NCBI GenBank assembly: GCA_943704425.1
Contig: CALSCP010001867.1
Coordinates: forward strand, 1,159-35,791
DNA from: Ministeria vibrans ATCC 50519
Lineage: Eukaryota > Opisthokonta > Filasterea
DNA length: 34,633 bases
Direction: 5' to 3'
In this document: positions 18,201-31,138 of the stretch, in pieces
Layout of the letters: each line of letters opens with the position of its first letter
Position numbering within the stretch: the stretch's first letter is position 1
Position numbers and translations under genes: made by a program
Notes under the pieces: generated by a model
The model's input: only the letters and a program-made list of their open reading frames with translations
Told to the model about the DNA's origin: nothing
Database searches by the model: none

Positions 18201-20013
18201 GCATTGTTGGGCTGCATTGAGTCAAGACATTGCTGAATGAGAGGGAACAACCGGCCCTCATCCACCTTTTCGGACGGAGGCGAGTCTGTGTCGCACAGGC
18301 GACGCACTGCTTCCTCCCAGTCTTCGCGTGGTGCGTGTCTCAGCTGTTTTCCGAGCATAGAAAGCGACAGCGGAGAAGACATGACAGAAAGAATCTTTTC
18401 GACGCATTCTGGTGGTGGTTGGCAGAGATGACTGTGAGCGTGGGAGTGGCGGAAGCCGTCGATCTCGTCACCATCATCATCATCAATGTCGTTCTTGTCA
18501 ACGGCGAGGGCGCGCAAAAAGATCTCACGAGCATGCTTGGCGTCGGGTGGCGTGAGGGTGAGCGTCGTGAAGGATTTCGCAGGGAGAGTAAGACGGAGTG
18601 TCGAAGTGACGAGGATACGACAGTGCGGCCCAATAGCTACCAGCGGTGATATGAGCGCGGCGTCCCAGGCACCATCGACAACAATGAGGATGGGTCGATC
18701 GCTGAGATATTTTTTGAGATAAAATGCTGAATGCTTGATGGAGTCCTGGTCGTCGTCGGCCTTGGGCGCGCCAACACTACGCGCAAGCTTGTGGAGCAGA
18801 CGGGCGGGACGGAAGTTGGGTTCGACGACTGACGTGGGGGGTTTCAGAGAGACCCAACGGATGCGATTGGAGAACTTGTCACGAACGGACTGGTCTGCAA
18901 CGACGGCGCTTGCAAGGGAGGACTTGCCCACGGCACTCATTCCCCACAGGAGCACGTTGCGCTTGACGGGCGTATTCGACGTGAGTGTGTTGCGTACGCA
19001 CTCGAACAACTCGGGCGAGGGACAGCAATACCGCTTGCGTGGCAGGAGAGGCTGAAGGTCTTGCAAAAATGGAGACTCGTTGAGCACTAGCTCCTCGCGA
19101 TCCTGCAGCGAAAAGAATGTTCGCTGGGTCGCTGAAAAGACAAGGGAAGAAATCAACGATTGCCAAAACCCGTTGCAATCTTTGAGAGGAACAAACCTTG
19201 TTTGAGCTTATCAAGTGTTTCAGCGACGCGTGGCTTGAACTCAGCGAGTGTGAGTGACTTGACAGTGGTAGTAAGGGTATCAATGGTTTGCTTGTAGTCG
19301 GCTTCTTTGAGCCGCTGGCTGCCCAAGTGCAGCAATCTGTTGCGTCGAGTTTGGAGCTCTGCCAAGTGGTGTCGACAATTCGGCCATTCTACAAGTTTGC
19401 AGTACTGCAGGACTGAAAAAAATACAGTTCAAAAGAGAGAAAAACAAAACGAAAGGGAAAGAGAGGCGTACAGTTGACAATCTGCGAAATGTCTGTTTCG
19501 CTTGCGCGCGTCTTCTCTCTGCCTTCGCGGATGTCGTCGCGTATGAGAAACTTGGCGAGCTCCCAGGGCCCACGGGCCGGGTCGCACCAATGCGCCCGCT
19601 TGGTGTTGGCTTTGTTGCAGCGGGTTATGTTGTACCGGTGGAACTTCGCGACGACGTCAAACGGCGGAGGCGCACCCTTGCCCCTGCACGTTTTGTCAAA
19701 CAGTTGCTCTGCATAGCTCTGTGCTACGGCTGAAGGAGAAAGACAGAGGCAGAGAGAGAGAGAGAGACAGAGAGAGAGAGAGACAGAGAGAGAGAGAGAA
19801 AGTGACGAGACGTTTCTTTCTTTTCCCAATTTTTTTCTTTTGTTCCTTACGTGCAAATAGGTCAAACACTACTCGCATACTGGCCAGGGCACGATAGAAG
19901 TTGTCCATTTCCACTGTTTTCCGTTGCGACTCTGCGAAAAGAAAGCCAACAGAGCAAGTAAGAGAGTTAAGGTCTGAGGAGGGAGGGGAGACCGCTGGCT
20001 TACCATCCTGCAT
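15228..20013 (-). CDS. APAF1-like STAND protein: HEPN-like domain, NB-ARC ATPase, WD40 repeats
   Basis: Exons (minus) 20013-20004, 19931-19851, 19729-19472, 19412-19197, 19131-15887 and 15827-15228 give 1469 residues, TGA at 15228. Residues 1-165 are helical, with a FDLF helix, an HWCDPARGPWELAKFL segment and RRNRLLH (139-145), the R-x4-6-H pattern of HEPN domains, followed by a YKQTIDTL helix. It fits the DZIP3-like HEPN layout. NB-ARC: P-loop GMSAVGKSS (252-260), Walker B LIVVDGAWD (337-345), RILVTST (360-366), SPLSLSMLG (441-449), LALGVFPKATPIP, and an MHD-like QLHHD (564-568). A helical HD2 block contains ELALQLYGRL. About 13 WD40 blades follow from roughly residue 750 (AVLRGHDAIR, GGRYALSGGDDANVCVWDL, then to the final ALTGSDDNTVRVWDALTGE). 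A Ser-rich acidic tail ends it. Known relatives oligomerise after WD40 release and activate an N-terminal effector. Here that effector would be the HEPN-like domain, a family often made of RNases or adaptors. Ligand unknown. Confidence 0.88.
19735..19800. repeat. (AG/CT)n tract inside an intron of the NB-ARC gene
   Basis: On the minus strand this is a CT-rich run directly before the acceptor CTTTCTCCTTCAG of exon 3, so the microsatellite lies where the polypyrimidine tract is expected. Open frames over it (Leu/Ser repeats) are artefacts. Confidence 0.85.
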
Positions 20014-20398
20014 GCTGGCGGCTGCAGTCGCGCAGTGGACAAATCACGAATAGAACGGAATGCAAGCAAAAATAAAAAAGAATGAATTAACTGAAAATTA
20101 ATTATAATAATAATAATAATAATTATTATTATTATTATTATTATTAATTAATAATACTAATAATTATAGAGAAAGCACTGTACTCAATGTCATAATACAA
20201 TGAAGAGTAATGCAATGCTTACAGCATAGACTAGCCGCAAGAACGAAGAAGATAAAGCGCCCATAGTCCACAGACCCACATATTAGACTGATACGCTCTC
20301 GCAGCAAGCGTGTGACGAAATTGAGGAATTCGGAGAGAGGCACACACACCGACAGCACACGTTGTCAATAATGTCTGCCTCTTTCACTTTATTTCAAT
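20014..20398. other. AT-rich intergenic region between two minus-strand repeat-receptor genes
   Basis: It contains the promoter of the NB-ARC gene and the 3' end of the LRR/WD40 gene. A near-perfect palindrome of TAA and TTA units lies at about 20096-20160. At 20230-20267 is a diverged second copy of the 30-base motif of 3831-3860 (shared core GCGCCCATAGT). A 64-codon minus-strand frame (20164-20358) has no recognisable similarity and is not called. Confidence 0.65.
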
Positions 20399-22830
20399 TT
20401 ATCCCTCAGACGCGACGGATGATAAAAGATCCACCATGATCATGCGAGTACTCGTTGAGGCGTCTGCGAAACAGACAGCGGACATGCGGAAGGGACGAAA
20501 CGGATCGCCCCGCAACGAGATGACGCTGGAGTGCCCCTCTGCGCCATCCACCTTGCGCAAACTCACTTCGCGGAACAGAACTCCTGTCGTTGCACTATAG
20601 AGGAAATGAGTCAAATGGTATCAACAAACCAATAATCAGTCAAAAAAAAGATATAAAGAACAATCAAAAACAATTAAAAAACACCATAAAGCGTACTTGT
20701 AGAAGCGAACGCAGCTTTCGAGAGACGAGCCGGAAATGACGTACTGGCCGTCACACGAGTAGTATGAGCGTGTGTAGTTGCGCTCAATACCGGTCTGGAG
20801 TTCGCGCATTGTAAAGGAAAATGCTCGATTGGACGCCTGGCGCAAATCAAACTGTTTGACTGCAAAATGAGAGCATAAGGATTGCCGTCGAACGATGATT
20901 TGGAGGAGAGCGTACCTTCGTTGTCGACGGCGGAAGCCAGGACACAAACATCGTCGGGACGCCAGCAGGCAGTGATGACAGGACCCGCCAGTGTGAAGGT
21001 GTGTGTCGGATGGGTGAGAGGTTGGCGAGTGTCCCATAACTTGATGGTAGAGTCGAAGCTGGAGGTAAGGAGGCGGTGAGGCGCGACGCTGGAGAAGCGC
21101 GACACGTTGATGTGATGGTCGTGCACATCCTCAAATGTGTTGAGCAGCTCACCGGTGTGCAGTGAGTACAGCTGGATGCTAGTGGAGAAGCCTGATGCGG
21201 CAAAGCGAGCGCCTTCCGCATCGACGCACAACGACGTGAGATGAGGATGGTTCGCAAACTCAAGGACACACTCGCCCTGTCGCTCCCAATTGTGCAACGA
21301 GATGTTTCCGTCATTAGCGCCCACCAGCAGCATGCCCGAGTGGCACGGTAGCCAAGCGACACCAAGAATCGGTGCCAAAGAGCCATTTTGTTGGTGTGGA
21401 ATAAACTGAGAGCGACTCGACGAGTTGCCATGGAATTCCTACAGAGAGGGAGGAAGACGGGAGGTGTTATCATGACAAAGAGACGCCACCAAAAAATTGC
21501 TATTATTTTTTTGATGTTGTTGCCTCTTGAGGATGGACCAGGCCAATACGGCCGTCAAAGGTGCCAATGGCCATGACATCGGCGCTGTGAGGCGCGTACT
21601 CGACTTGACGGGGCGACACAAAGGGCTCGAGGGCGACGCGCGCAATGCGATGGGGGTGCACGGTGCAGGCGGACTCAAGGTGTTTGGCGACGAGACCACG
21701 GCGCACACCGCCGCACGCTTCGCGCCGCTGAAGTTGCGTAAATGCATTGAATGGAGTGCGTTTTGTGAGAATGTGCATGTGAGGCGCCGTTTCAAAGTGC
21801 GCTCGTGACGTCTGAGCAAGCTCTGGTTCCACTGGCGTGCCATCAATGTGAGTCAAGTGAGGTAAACGGTGCGCAATGTAGGAGCGATAGTGTGCGTTGA
21901 AGGACACCCTGGAAGGCAAATTGCGTCGACCGCGCATCTTTTCGTGTAGCCGGGCTGGTGAGTAACGCGCTGTGACGTCGTCTCCGTCATTGGTAACAGC
22001 CAAAAAATCCACCGAAGGCGCAATGTCGTCGGAGAAATCGCGTTTCACAAGAGCAAGAGCACGAAGGGATTGAATGGGTAAGAGCGTAATGCACATATCA
22101 AATAGGTTCTCGACGGAGCATCCGCTGAGTGAGAGCGTGTGGAGCTGTGTCAAACGTTGCAGAGGCCTCAAGTCCGACACGAAAGTGTCGCTCAAATCAA
22201 GTTCGGTCAGGTTGGGAAAGAACAAAGCAATGTTGGCAATGTCGTTCAGTTCGGACAGCGATATGTCGAGTTGGCGGATGCTTGGTGCGGGAGTAAATTC
22301 TGACAGATTGCGTACAAACGAGTGGCTTAAGTCGAGATGTCGCAGGTTCGTCATGCGCTCCAAGAAGACGATGGGCGCCGTCATGGAGTAGGGTAGAAAC
22401 AGTTCAACGAACGCTTCAGGCTCGAGCTGGGGAATAAAGAGGTGAACGAGAGACGAGAGACGAAAGACAAATAAGCGAGAGAAACGAACTTGAGACGAAC
22501 GCAGTCGTGTCTAACCGAGTCGAATGCAATGGCCACAAACACGCGCATTCGGTACGCATGGAAGTGGTTCGTTGTCTACAGTGTGCCGGAAGCAAAGAAA
22601 ACAGCGTATTGTACGTGTGCGCAGAGAGAGAGAGAGAGAGTGTGTGTGTGTGTGTGTGAGAGAGAGAGAAAGAGTGTACCATCACGTACTCGGGTAGTGT
22701 CAGCAAACGCCAGACTGACCTCTCGATCAAGACCGAACCTCTCGATGGCTAACGAAATGTCCAGTAGATGATCGCGAGTGGGAAGCGAAGAAGCATTGCG
22801 GATGCGCAGAGAGGAGAGCAGACGGCGCAT
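20399..22830 (-). CDS. Leucine-rich-repeat plus WD40-repeat protein
   Basis: Exons (minus) 22830-22690, 22575-22501, 22426-21539, 21438-20916, 20859-20697 and 20594-20399 give about 661 residues, TAA at 20399-20401. An N-terminal helical part is followed by leucine-rich repeats (NLRHLDLSHSFVRNL, IRQLDISLSELNDI, NLTELDLSDTFVSDL, QLHTLSLSGCSVENL). A linker with HLTHIDGTPVEPE looks like an LRR cap, and a basic stretch comes next. The WD40 half starts at RQVEYAPHSADVMAIGTFDG and goes through LLVGANDGNISLHNW, FAASGFSTSIQLYS, LLTSSFDSTIKLWDTRQ and YVISGSSLESCVRFYNATTG. Phases join cleanly from exon 3 on. The exon 2 donor is uncertain (22501 or 22516, both in frame), and the start may lie further upstream, since the frame is open 5' of Met 22830. 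The combination is not LRWD1, whose LRR and linker differ. Function is unknown; both repeat types bind proteins. It lies upstream of the NB-ARC gene on the same strand. Confidence 0.75.
22621..22672. repeat. (AG)n(TG)n(AG)n compound microsatellite in intron
   Basis: AG, TG and AG dinucleotide blocks within the first intron of the LRR/WD40 gene (22576-22689). It is CT/CA-rich on the coding strand, upstream of the acceptor at 22576. Confidence 0.85.
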
Positions 22831-23089
22831 CGCGACGATGGTCTGGCTGGGAGCTGAATGTGCTGTCGCAAAGGACAAACGCTGTGCAGTACTTAGTAGT
22901 GGAGGACCGAGGTGCTTTGAAGAGACTGATCAGAGCTCGGTCTCATAAGTGATAACAAAGATGTGTGTGTGTGTGTGAGTGTGTGTGTGAAGATCTGCTT
23001 CCACCAAAGAAATAAAAGAAGAAAAAAATTAAATCGTTTGACGTTTATGATATTTTATGTCTTTCAAAGTTCAAACTTTTTTTTCGCCA
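22831..23089. promoter_or_regulatory. Divergent upstream region of the LRR/WD40 and PA14-cadherin genes
   Basis: About 260 bases between the assigned ATGs of two divergent genes, with a (TG)n run at about 22962-22990. Part of the right-hand side of the LRR/WD40 frame stays open here, so its 5' exon may extend into the interval. No specific promoter element could be identified. Confidence 0.5.
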
Positions 23090-26000
23090 ATGCCATCAAT
23101 GCGACAGTGTGTCTTGTTCTTGGCAATATGTGCGAGTGTAGCACTCTCTGCGTGTCCCGTTGGGCAGTATGAGGCGCGCTACTACCTGACGACAAACCTG
23201 GCTGGGGAGGTACGCACTCTGCGGCTTTCCCGTTCTCTTATCGCACCCGATATACGCAATGCGCCGATTTCGCCCCTGCGCACGGCTCCCAGCTCACACC
23301 ACGCTTGGCTTGTAGGCGGTCCAGGTGCAATGCGAAACGGGCCCCAATGTGGACTACGCCTGGGACGTGTCGGGACCGCTGCCCTCCGTCGAAAACGGCT
23401 TCTCTGTGCAATGGCAGGGCTCCTATGTCCTCGAGGTGCGCTCCCCACCCACTTCAAACGCCCCTACGTACCTGCCTGCGACGGAAGGCCGCTCACACGC
23501 AGCCCCGCTCGCTATTTCGTTTTTTTTAGGGAGGACCTTACGAAATCTCATGGACTATGGACGACTCAGCCAAGGTAGCGTCCCCGTCTCGCTTGCCATC
23601 CCTCCATATCCACGAGACCCCTACACACCCCCTTGAGAGCACCCCGTCCATCTTTAAGCCCTGTCCTTTTCTTTTTTTCGGGCCTTCATTGTCTTCACCT
23701 CCTTCCCTACCCGCAGATCGTGATTGGAACGGACGTCATCACGGACAACTTTGCGACATTGCAGACGACGAGCGGCACTGTGAAGCGATGGTATTCGGCC
23801 GGCACGTACACGATCACCGTCCAGATGGCAGGTAAAGAAGGAAAACCGCAAATACCTGTCAGATTGTGTTTCTTCGATTTGGTACACGCCATTCATTGTA
23901 TGCGCCTCATTCGTGTTTCCATGCCGAAATTGCTCTTCTTCCTACCCATTACACATGCTATTGGCTAGTTTCTTCTTTTTTTGTGGGTTTGCTTCTTTTA
24001 TTTTTTTTTCCGATGCGCTCTGAAGTTGACCTCACCGTTCACACCATACCTTGTCTTAGAAAACATTGGCCTCGCTACGGCCAAGTTCACCCTGACAGCA
24101 CTACAACCTTGCCCTGACAACCAATGGTCTGTGGCGTACTGGACCAACACAGACTTTAGCGGCGACTGGGCGGCGCTGGCGGGATGCTGGTCGGGGACGA
24201 CCATTAGCGCAAACTGGGGATCGGGCCATCCATCGGAGATTAATAAGGACGACAACTACGCGGGTCGATGGGAAGGACGTATCAACTTTGACTACGATGG
24301 TGCGTGGGAGTTTCAGGCATCGAGCGACGATGGGTCGCGTGTGTACGTCGACGGCGCCCTCATCCTTGACAAATTCGGCACGTGCTGTGCCAACTGGTAC
24401 AACTATGCGCACGTCACCACGGGCATTCACAGTGTTCGCTACGAGTTCCAAGAGTTTTCTGGAGGTGAAAAAAAAAAAAAAAAAAAAAAAAAACGTGAGG
24501 GCGAAACAAAAAACGAAGTTTAAAATCGTGTTCTATTTTTTCACTCTCCTCCAGGCGCTTACGTGTATCTGAACATGAAACGCGCACTCACGTGTGGAAA
24601 TACGCAATTTGAAGCACTTGTGTATCCGACGACTAGCACCAGCGGTAGTGCTGCATCGGTGTACTGTACCGACTTCCCGCTCAACGTTAACTACGGCTTC
24701 AACGCGGCTGGCGGTGTTGGTACCTTGGAGATGTTTTGCTGTAACTTTGCTTTGCTCATCATCTTTATGTAGGCATCGACTACTTTAGCATCCGCTATCT
24801 GGGTAATTATGCTTTTGCCGCGTCACTCTACGAAGTACAGGTCCTGGTCGACGACACCTTTGTCATGTGGGTGGATGGCGAGCTCATGTACGACACGCGC
24901 AGCCTCCCGTGCTGTATCACCCGCTACGGTCACTTCTACATTGGCACTGCCAAGACTGGCCGCGTCATTATCGATGTTCAAGAGGTATGATCTTGATCTT
25001 TTTACATGTTGTTTTGTGTTTGTGTGTGTAGTGTAATTTATTGATATAATAATATTATCAAATTGAACTAAGTGAATTGTAATTATTATCATTCATTGCT
25101 GACATTATGAATGATGTAGTTTGTTGGTGGTGCACTCATCATGGCATCGTTCCGTCAACTCTGTCCTCTGGGCCAGTGGAATACAGACTACTACAATGCA
25201 GCGCAGGATAATGCCTTGCCCACACAACCCATGATGGGAACGCGTGTGCACTCGACTGCCTGTCGTTCTGCGCCCAACGACAATTTTGGCGTGGACGCCG
25301 CGGGAAATGGCCTTGGCGCTGAAAACTTTGGCATTTCATCACAGGCGGCACAAGTGATTCCACCCGGTGTCATTACCATGACCATGTAAGAAAAGAAAAA
25401 AAAAAGGGGGGGGGGGTTGCATAATTGTTATTATTATTATTTCCTAACACTCATTCCTTTGTCAGGGCTTCGGACGACGGATCGCGTGCGGTTATGGACA
25501 ATGCGTATGTGTGGACAGACGAATGGGACACCTGTTGTGCCGTGTGGAGCAAGACGATCACGGTGCCGGCCGCGGCAAACAACATCCACACGCTCCGATA
25601 CGACTGGCACGAGATTAGCGGCGGTGCTCATGGCCAGTTCTCTTTTACATCGGCCTGCCTGCCGAACCCATGCCAGAATAGTGGGGCGTGCACAAGCACG
25701 GGTGCGTCCACCTACACATGTGCTTGTGACGCCTACTTTGGCACAACATGCCAGACTGCGTGCAACTGTGACTCCACTGGCTCGACATCGACCGCATGTG
25801 ATAAAACATCGGGTGCGTGTGTGTGCAAGCCAGGCTATGTTGGCACCAAATGCGACACAGCGCTCACCTGTCCAACGGGCCAGTTCAAGATGTCCGTGTT
25901 CAACGACGTTTCTCTCACCAACCTCGTTGGCATGCAGTGCGCCAACTCGATCAACTACGACTGGGGAATCAGTTCGGGTCCTGGATATGGTGTTGGCACC

Positions 26001-29000
26001 GTAGGGTTTTCCATTCGTTTTGAGGTATGTTTTTGTTTTTCTTTGATATATATATATATATATATATAAAATCGATAAACTAAAATCAAAATGATTGTAG
26101 GGAACCATTTTGTTTGACTGGACCACAACCTACACGTTTTCCGCAACCCACGACGATGGTATACGTTTTTACGTTGACTCAGTCAAGAAACTGGACATTT
26201 GGGACACCACCGGAGTTGATCGTGCGGTCAATGTTGCAGTATGAACCCGAGTTGCAAATACTAGACTAAGAGTGAATAATATTAATCATTTTTTTTTCTT
26301 AGTTGACGGCGGGCACACATGACATTCGCGTGGATTACCGTGAAATTGGTGGGTATGCCAAGATTCAGTTGGCATGGGTGCCTCAGGTGTGCCCGACCGA
26401 CATGTATCTGGCGCGGTACTACTCGGCCTCGCCGGCTCCCACTGGTGCTCCTGCGGCGTCCTCTCTTGTGTACACGACTTGCGAGGACATTGCCATTCCG
26501 GTATTCTATATTTTTATTTTAGTGTTGTTTTAGTTTTTGTTCATGTTTATTTCATTTTTTCTTTCTTCTTTTTCTACAGAGCTACGTGTGGGGTGTGGGT
26601 GGACCTACTATCAATGGTGTGACATACGCGGAGAACTTTGGTGCGGTCTGGTCTGGTGTAATTACGTTTGCTGGGGGTCACTACACCTGGACGACCGCAG
26701 TAGATGACTGGTTTCGCATCATCATTGACGGCACAACCTTTGTTGATCAGTGGAACCTCGCCGAGTGTGCCTGTGCCACCGCACAGTACCAGACGACGCT
26801 CACCCCCGGCACTCACTCGATCACGTATCAATTTTGGGAGAAAACAGGCGGGGCTCATGCACAATTTTCCGCCTCCACACCCTGCTCTTCGTCGCCGTGT
26901 CAAAATGGTGGCACGTGTACAACCACATCGTACACGGCACACGCATGTGCCTGTCCCAACACCTACTATGGAATCAACTGTGAGAATAAGTGCGACAGCA
27001 TTACAAACTGTATTGTGGACTCGACGTGCACGTCAGCCACCAACGAGGTGTGTGCCACCTGCGGGGCTGGCTACTACCTCGCGAGTGGCGGTGCGTCGTG
27101 CCCTGTGTGCAAGGTGGCCGGCGACATCACTGGTTGCATGACCATTGATAACGCATGTGATAGGTAATACGACCGAGAATGACGGGAAGGGGAGAATTAT
27201 CGAGTTTGAGGGGGGAGAAAAAAACAAAGTGATATGAGAGGAAGAAACAAAGTGATAGAGGGGGAGAAAGAATCGGAGTGTTAGAGAGATGGAGAGGGAG
27301 GGAAAGAGAAAGGGGGAGAAAAAAAAACAAAGTGATTGACGGAGAGAGAGGACAACTGAAACGAATCCTTCTGATTTTAAACCTCTTTTCTCTGATATAG
27401 TGCGGGCTCGACAACAAACGCCAAATGTGCTGCGTGCAACGGCGGTGCACCTGGATACCTTCTTGAAAATGGTGTGTGTACCGATGTGAACAACATTCCC
27501 ACGGCAATCAGCCTGTCGTCGTCGACAGTCGATGAAAATGTCGCGATCAACACTGTTGTGGGCACATTGACCACGACTGATCTGGACACGGCGCAGACCT
27601 ACTCGTACACGATCCAGTCGCAGTCTACCAGTGGTATGTTCTCCATTTCCGGTGACAAACTCGTTACTGCAGGCAATCCCGACTACGAAGCATCCGGTGG
27701 TTCCTACTCAGTGACCATTCAATCAACTGACCATGGTAAGCGCGGTGGACAGAAAAAGAAAAATCATTCTTAATAGTTGTATTAATTTGCCTTTGTTTTT
27801 TGTCTGTATTCTAGGTGCACCACAAACACCCACTGCAAACTTGTTTGTGACCAACGTGTTTACGATTACCGTTGTGAATGTTAATGAAGCGCCCACGGCG
27901 ATTCTGCTGACTGGCAACAGTGTTCAGGAGAACAAGCCAGCGGGCACCGTGATTGGCACGCTATCAGCGACCGACGATGACTCTGATCAGACGTACACCT
28001 ACTCGATTGTGACGGCCGGCAGCTCGAACGAGATTACCTCCATTGTTGCAATCAACGGTGACAAGCTCCAGACTGCGTCTGTTCTTAATTTTGAGACAAG
28101 CATGTCGTAAGAAACGCCATGAGAGAGAATTATAGTTATTGTTGGCATTGATTTTTTTTTATTTTTTTTTTTATTATTACTTTTTGTGTAAGGTTCACTG
28201 TCGTGATCAAGGTAACCGACTCGGGTGCTGGTGCGTTGTCGTTCACTCAGTCATTCAACATTGCCGTCGTCGATACCAATGATGCGCCAACCAACGTGGA
28301 ACTGAGTGCGTCGACTCTTGATGAAAACGCCGGTCCTAATGCAGTGGTTGGCACGCTCACCACTGAGGATCCTGATACGTCTGATTTGACCGTAAGTCAA
28401 AAAAACAAGTCAAAAAAAAAAGATTGGAACAACGCTTGACTTATTTTTTATTTTTTTTTAATTATTTTGTCTAGTTCACGTACACTATTGCGGGTCAAAC
28501 ACCGACAAACATGCTGGCTATTTCGGGCGATAAGCTCGTGAGTGTTGCTTCGGTGGACTATGAGTCGATGTCGTCCATCTCGGTCACAGTGCGCTCCACT
28601 GACTCGGGCTCGCCTGCTCTCTTTGTTGAGAAGACTTTTACTATCTCGGTTGTCGACAAGAACGATCCTCCGACAGACATCGCTTTGTCATCGTCGTCTG
28701 TCGATGAGAATGTTGCCGTGGGCACTGAAGTGGGTACGTTGAGCACGACGGACCAGGTAATAATGAATGAAGACGAGAAAACCCTCCTGTAAGTGTCTGG
28801 CTTTTTCTGTTTTTGATACCAATTCGTGTAGGATCCTGCCAATACGTTTACATACGCTGTGAGTGGTTCGAGTTTGTTCACCACTGCGGGCGACAAGCTA
28901 ACTACGGCGGTAAGGAATTTGAGTACGAAGGCGGCACTAATTTTGTCTGTTTTAGAGTGCGCTCGACTACGAGGCGATTGGCAATGGGGGTGTCGTGACT

Positions 29001-31107
29001 ATTACGGTTACATCTACCGATAGCGCTGGCGCTTCTTTTGGCAAACAGTTTAATATTCAGGTGAGCAAAAGATGGAATACGAGAAGAAGAGTATTTGTTT
29101 TTTCAAAAAAAAATCTATTTGTAGGTAAACAATGTCAACGATGCACCGACTGCGGTGACTCTGTTGCCGTCGACTGTGACGGAGAACATGCCCACGGGGA
29201 CGGAGGTTGGTCAACTATCGACTGCAGATGGAGATACGGCGGACACATTCACGTACACCATTGTGGGTGCAGCGGGCGGTTTTGCCGTGGCGAGCAATAA
29301 GATCGTGACGACGCAGTCGTTCAACTACGAGGCGATGCTTCCCACGCCTTCCGTCACCATTTCTGTTCAGTCCACCGACTCGGGCAACCCCATGAAGTCC
29401 GTGACATCGTCCATCACCATCAGTGTGGTGAATGCCAACGATGTTCCGACTGCCGTGATCTTCAGTGGCACTACCAGTCTCACGGAGACGACAATGGCGG
29501 GTGCGCTGGGCACGTTGTCGACGACGGACGAGGACTCGGCACAGTCGCACACCTATTCACTTACTGGGCAGAGCGTGGCAGGTCTCTTTTCGTTGTCGGG
29601 CAACACCATTTCACTTGTGTCATCGCCGAATTTTGAAGCGACGGGCGCCTCTGCAACCGTCACTATTCTGTCGACCGATAGCGACTCGGCAACCATTTCG
29701 CAAGTGATCACCTTCTCCATTGCCAACGTCAACGAACAGCCCTCGGCGATCACCTTGACTCCCGTCACCGTCCCTCTTCCCGAGAACTCTTCTTCGGGTA
29801 CCATTGTGGGCACTCTCAGCACAACGTTAGAATCAAAACAAGAGTAGATTATTATGTTTTTTTTTTTTTTAATTATTTGTTCGCGATTTTTTTAATCATG
29901 TTTCGTTGATAGGGACGTCGACTCGGGTGACACGCACACATACTCGGTGACGTCGCAGTCACCATCGGGCGCGTTCACCATCACCAATGGCAACCAGCTG
30001 GTTGTGAGCGGAGTCATTGACTATGAGACGAGCTCGTCGTACGGCGTAACTGTGCTCGCGACGGATGCTGGCGGTTTAACTGTGTCCGGGAGTTTCACCG
30101 TTGCCATTCAGGATGTCAATGAGGCACCCACCTCATTGACCATTTCACACTCGTCCGTCAACGAGAATTCTCCTGTCAACACCGTCGTGGGCACGTTTGC
30201 CAGTGTCGACTTGGACGCCGATCAAACATCCTTTACCTACTCGTTGGGCACTCAAAGCACCGCAGGCATGTTTAAGCTGGGCACCGGTGCACAGGAGGAC
30301 GTTCTTCTTGTTGCCATTGCCGCCGACTTTGAGACGGCCCAAGTTGCGACGGTAAGGAAAACACAATGATTGTAGTAATAATTATTATAAGATTATTTTC
30401 TTTTTGCTTGTGTGCTGACTTGTACTTTTCGTTTTTGTCTACTTGCTTCCGCTAGGTTGCTGTGACGACCACGGACAGTGGAACGCCTCCCAAGTCACTT
30501 ACGAAGACATTTTCTATTACAATTTTGCCAGTGAACGAAGTGCCCACGAGCGTGCTGTTGAGCAGTTCGACGGTGAGCGAGAGTGCACCGATTGGCACGG
30601 TAATTGGTACACTATCGACGGTGGATTCGGACGCCGGCGACACGTTTATCTACACGCTTGTTGCACCCACTTCACCCGGTGTGTTTGCTATTGATGGCGA
30701 CAAGCTCGAAACAGCATCTGCCATTGACTATGAGACGTCCGGTGGTTCCTATCAAGTAAGATAGTATCAAAATAATTGAAATTAATCACAAAAAATTAAT
30801 AATAAGAATAACGTCGTTGCATTCTATGATTATTAATAATATCATACATGCTTGTTTATTATTATTACGAGGGTGTTTTTGAATTATGTTGGTAACTTAT
30901 GTATATGTTCTTTTTGTAGGCGACTGTTCAGGTGACTGACTCCGGCTCACTGACATACACCGAAGCAACCTTTACGATTAGTGTCACGGACGTGAACGAG
31001 GCCATCACGGATATCACGCTGACACCCTCGGCGGTAGCCGAGACTGCAGTGATCGACCAGGTGGTGGGCACACTTTCAGCTACTGACGAAGATATTGGAG
31101 GAGTAAG

Positions 31108-31138
<31 letters not shown>

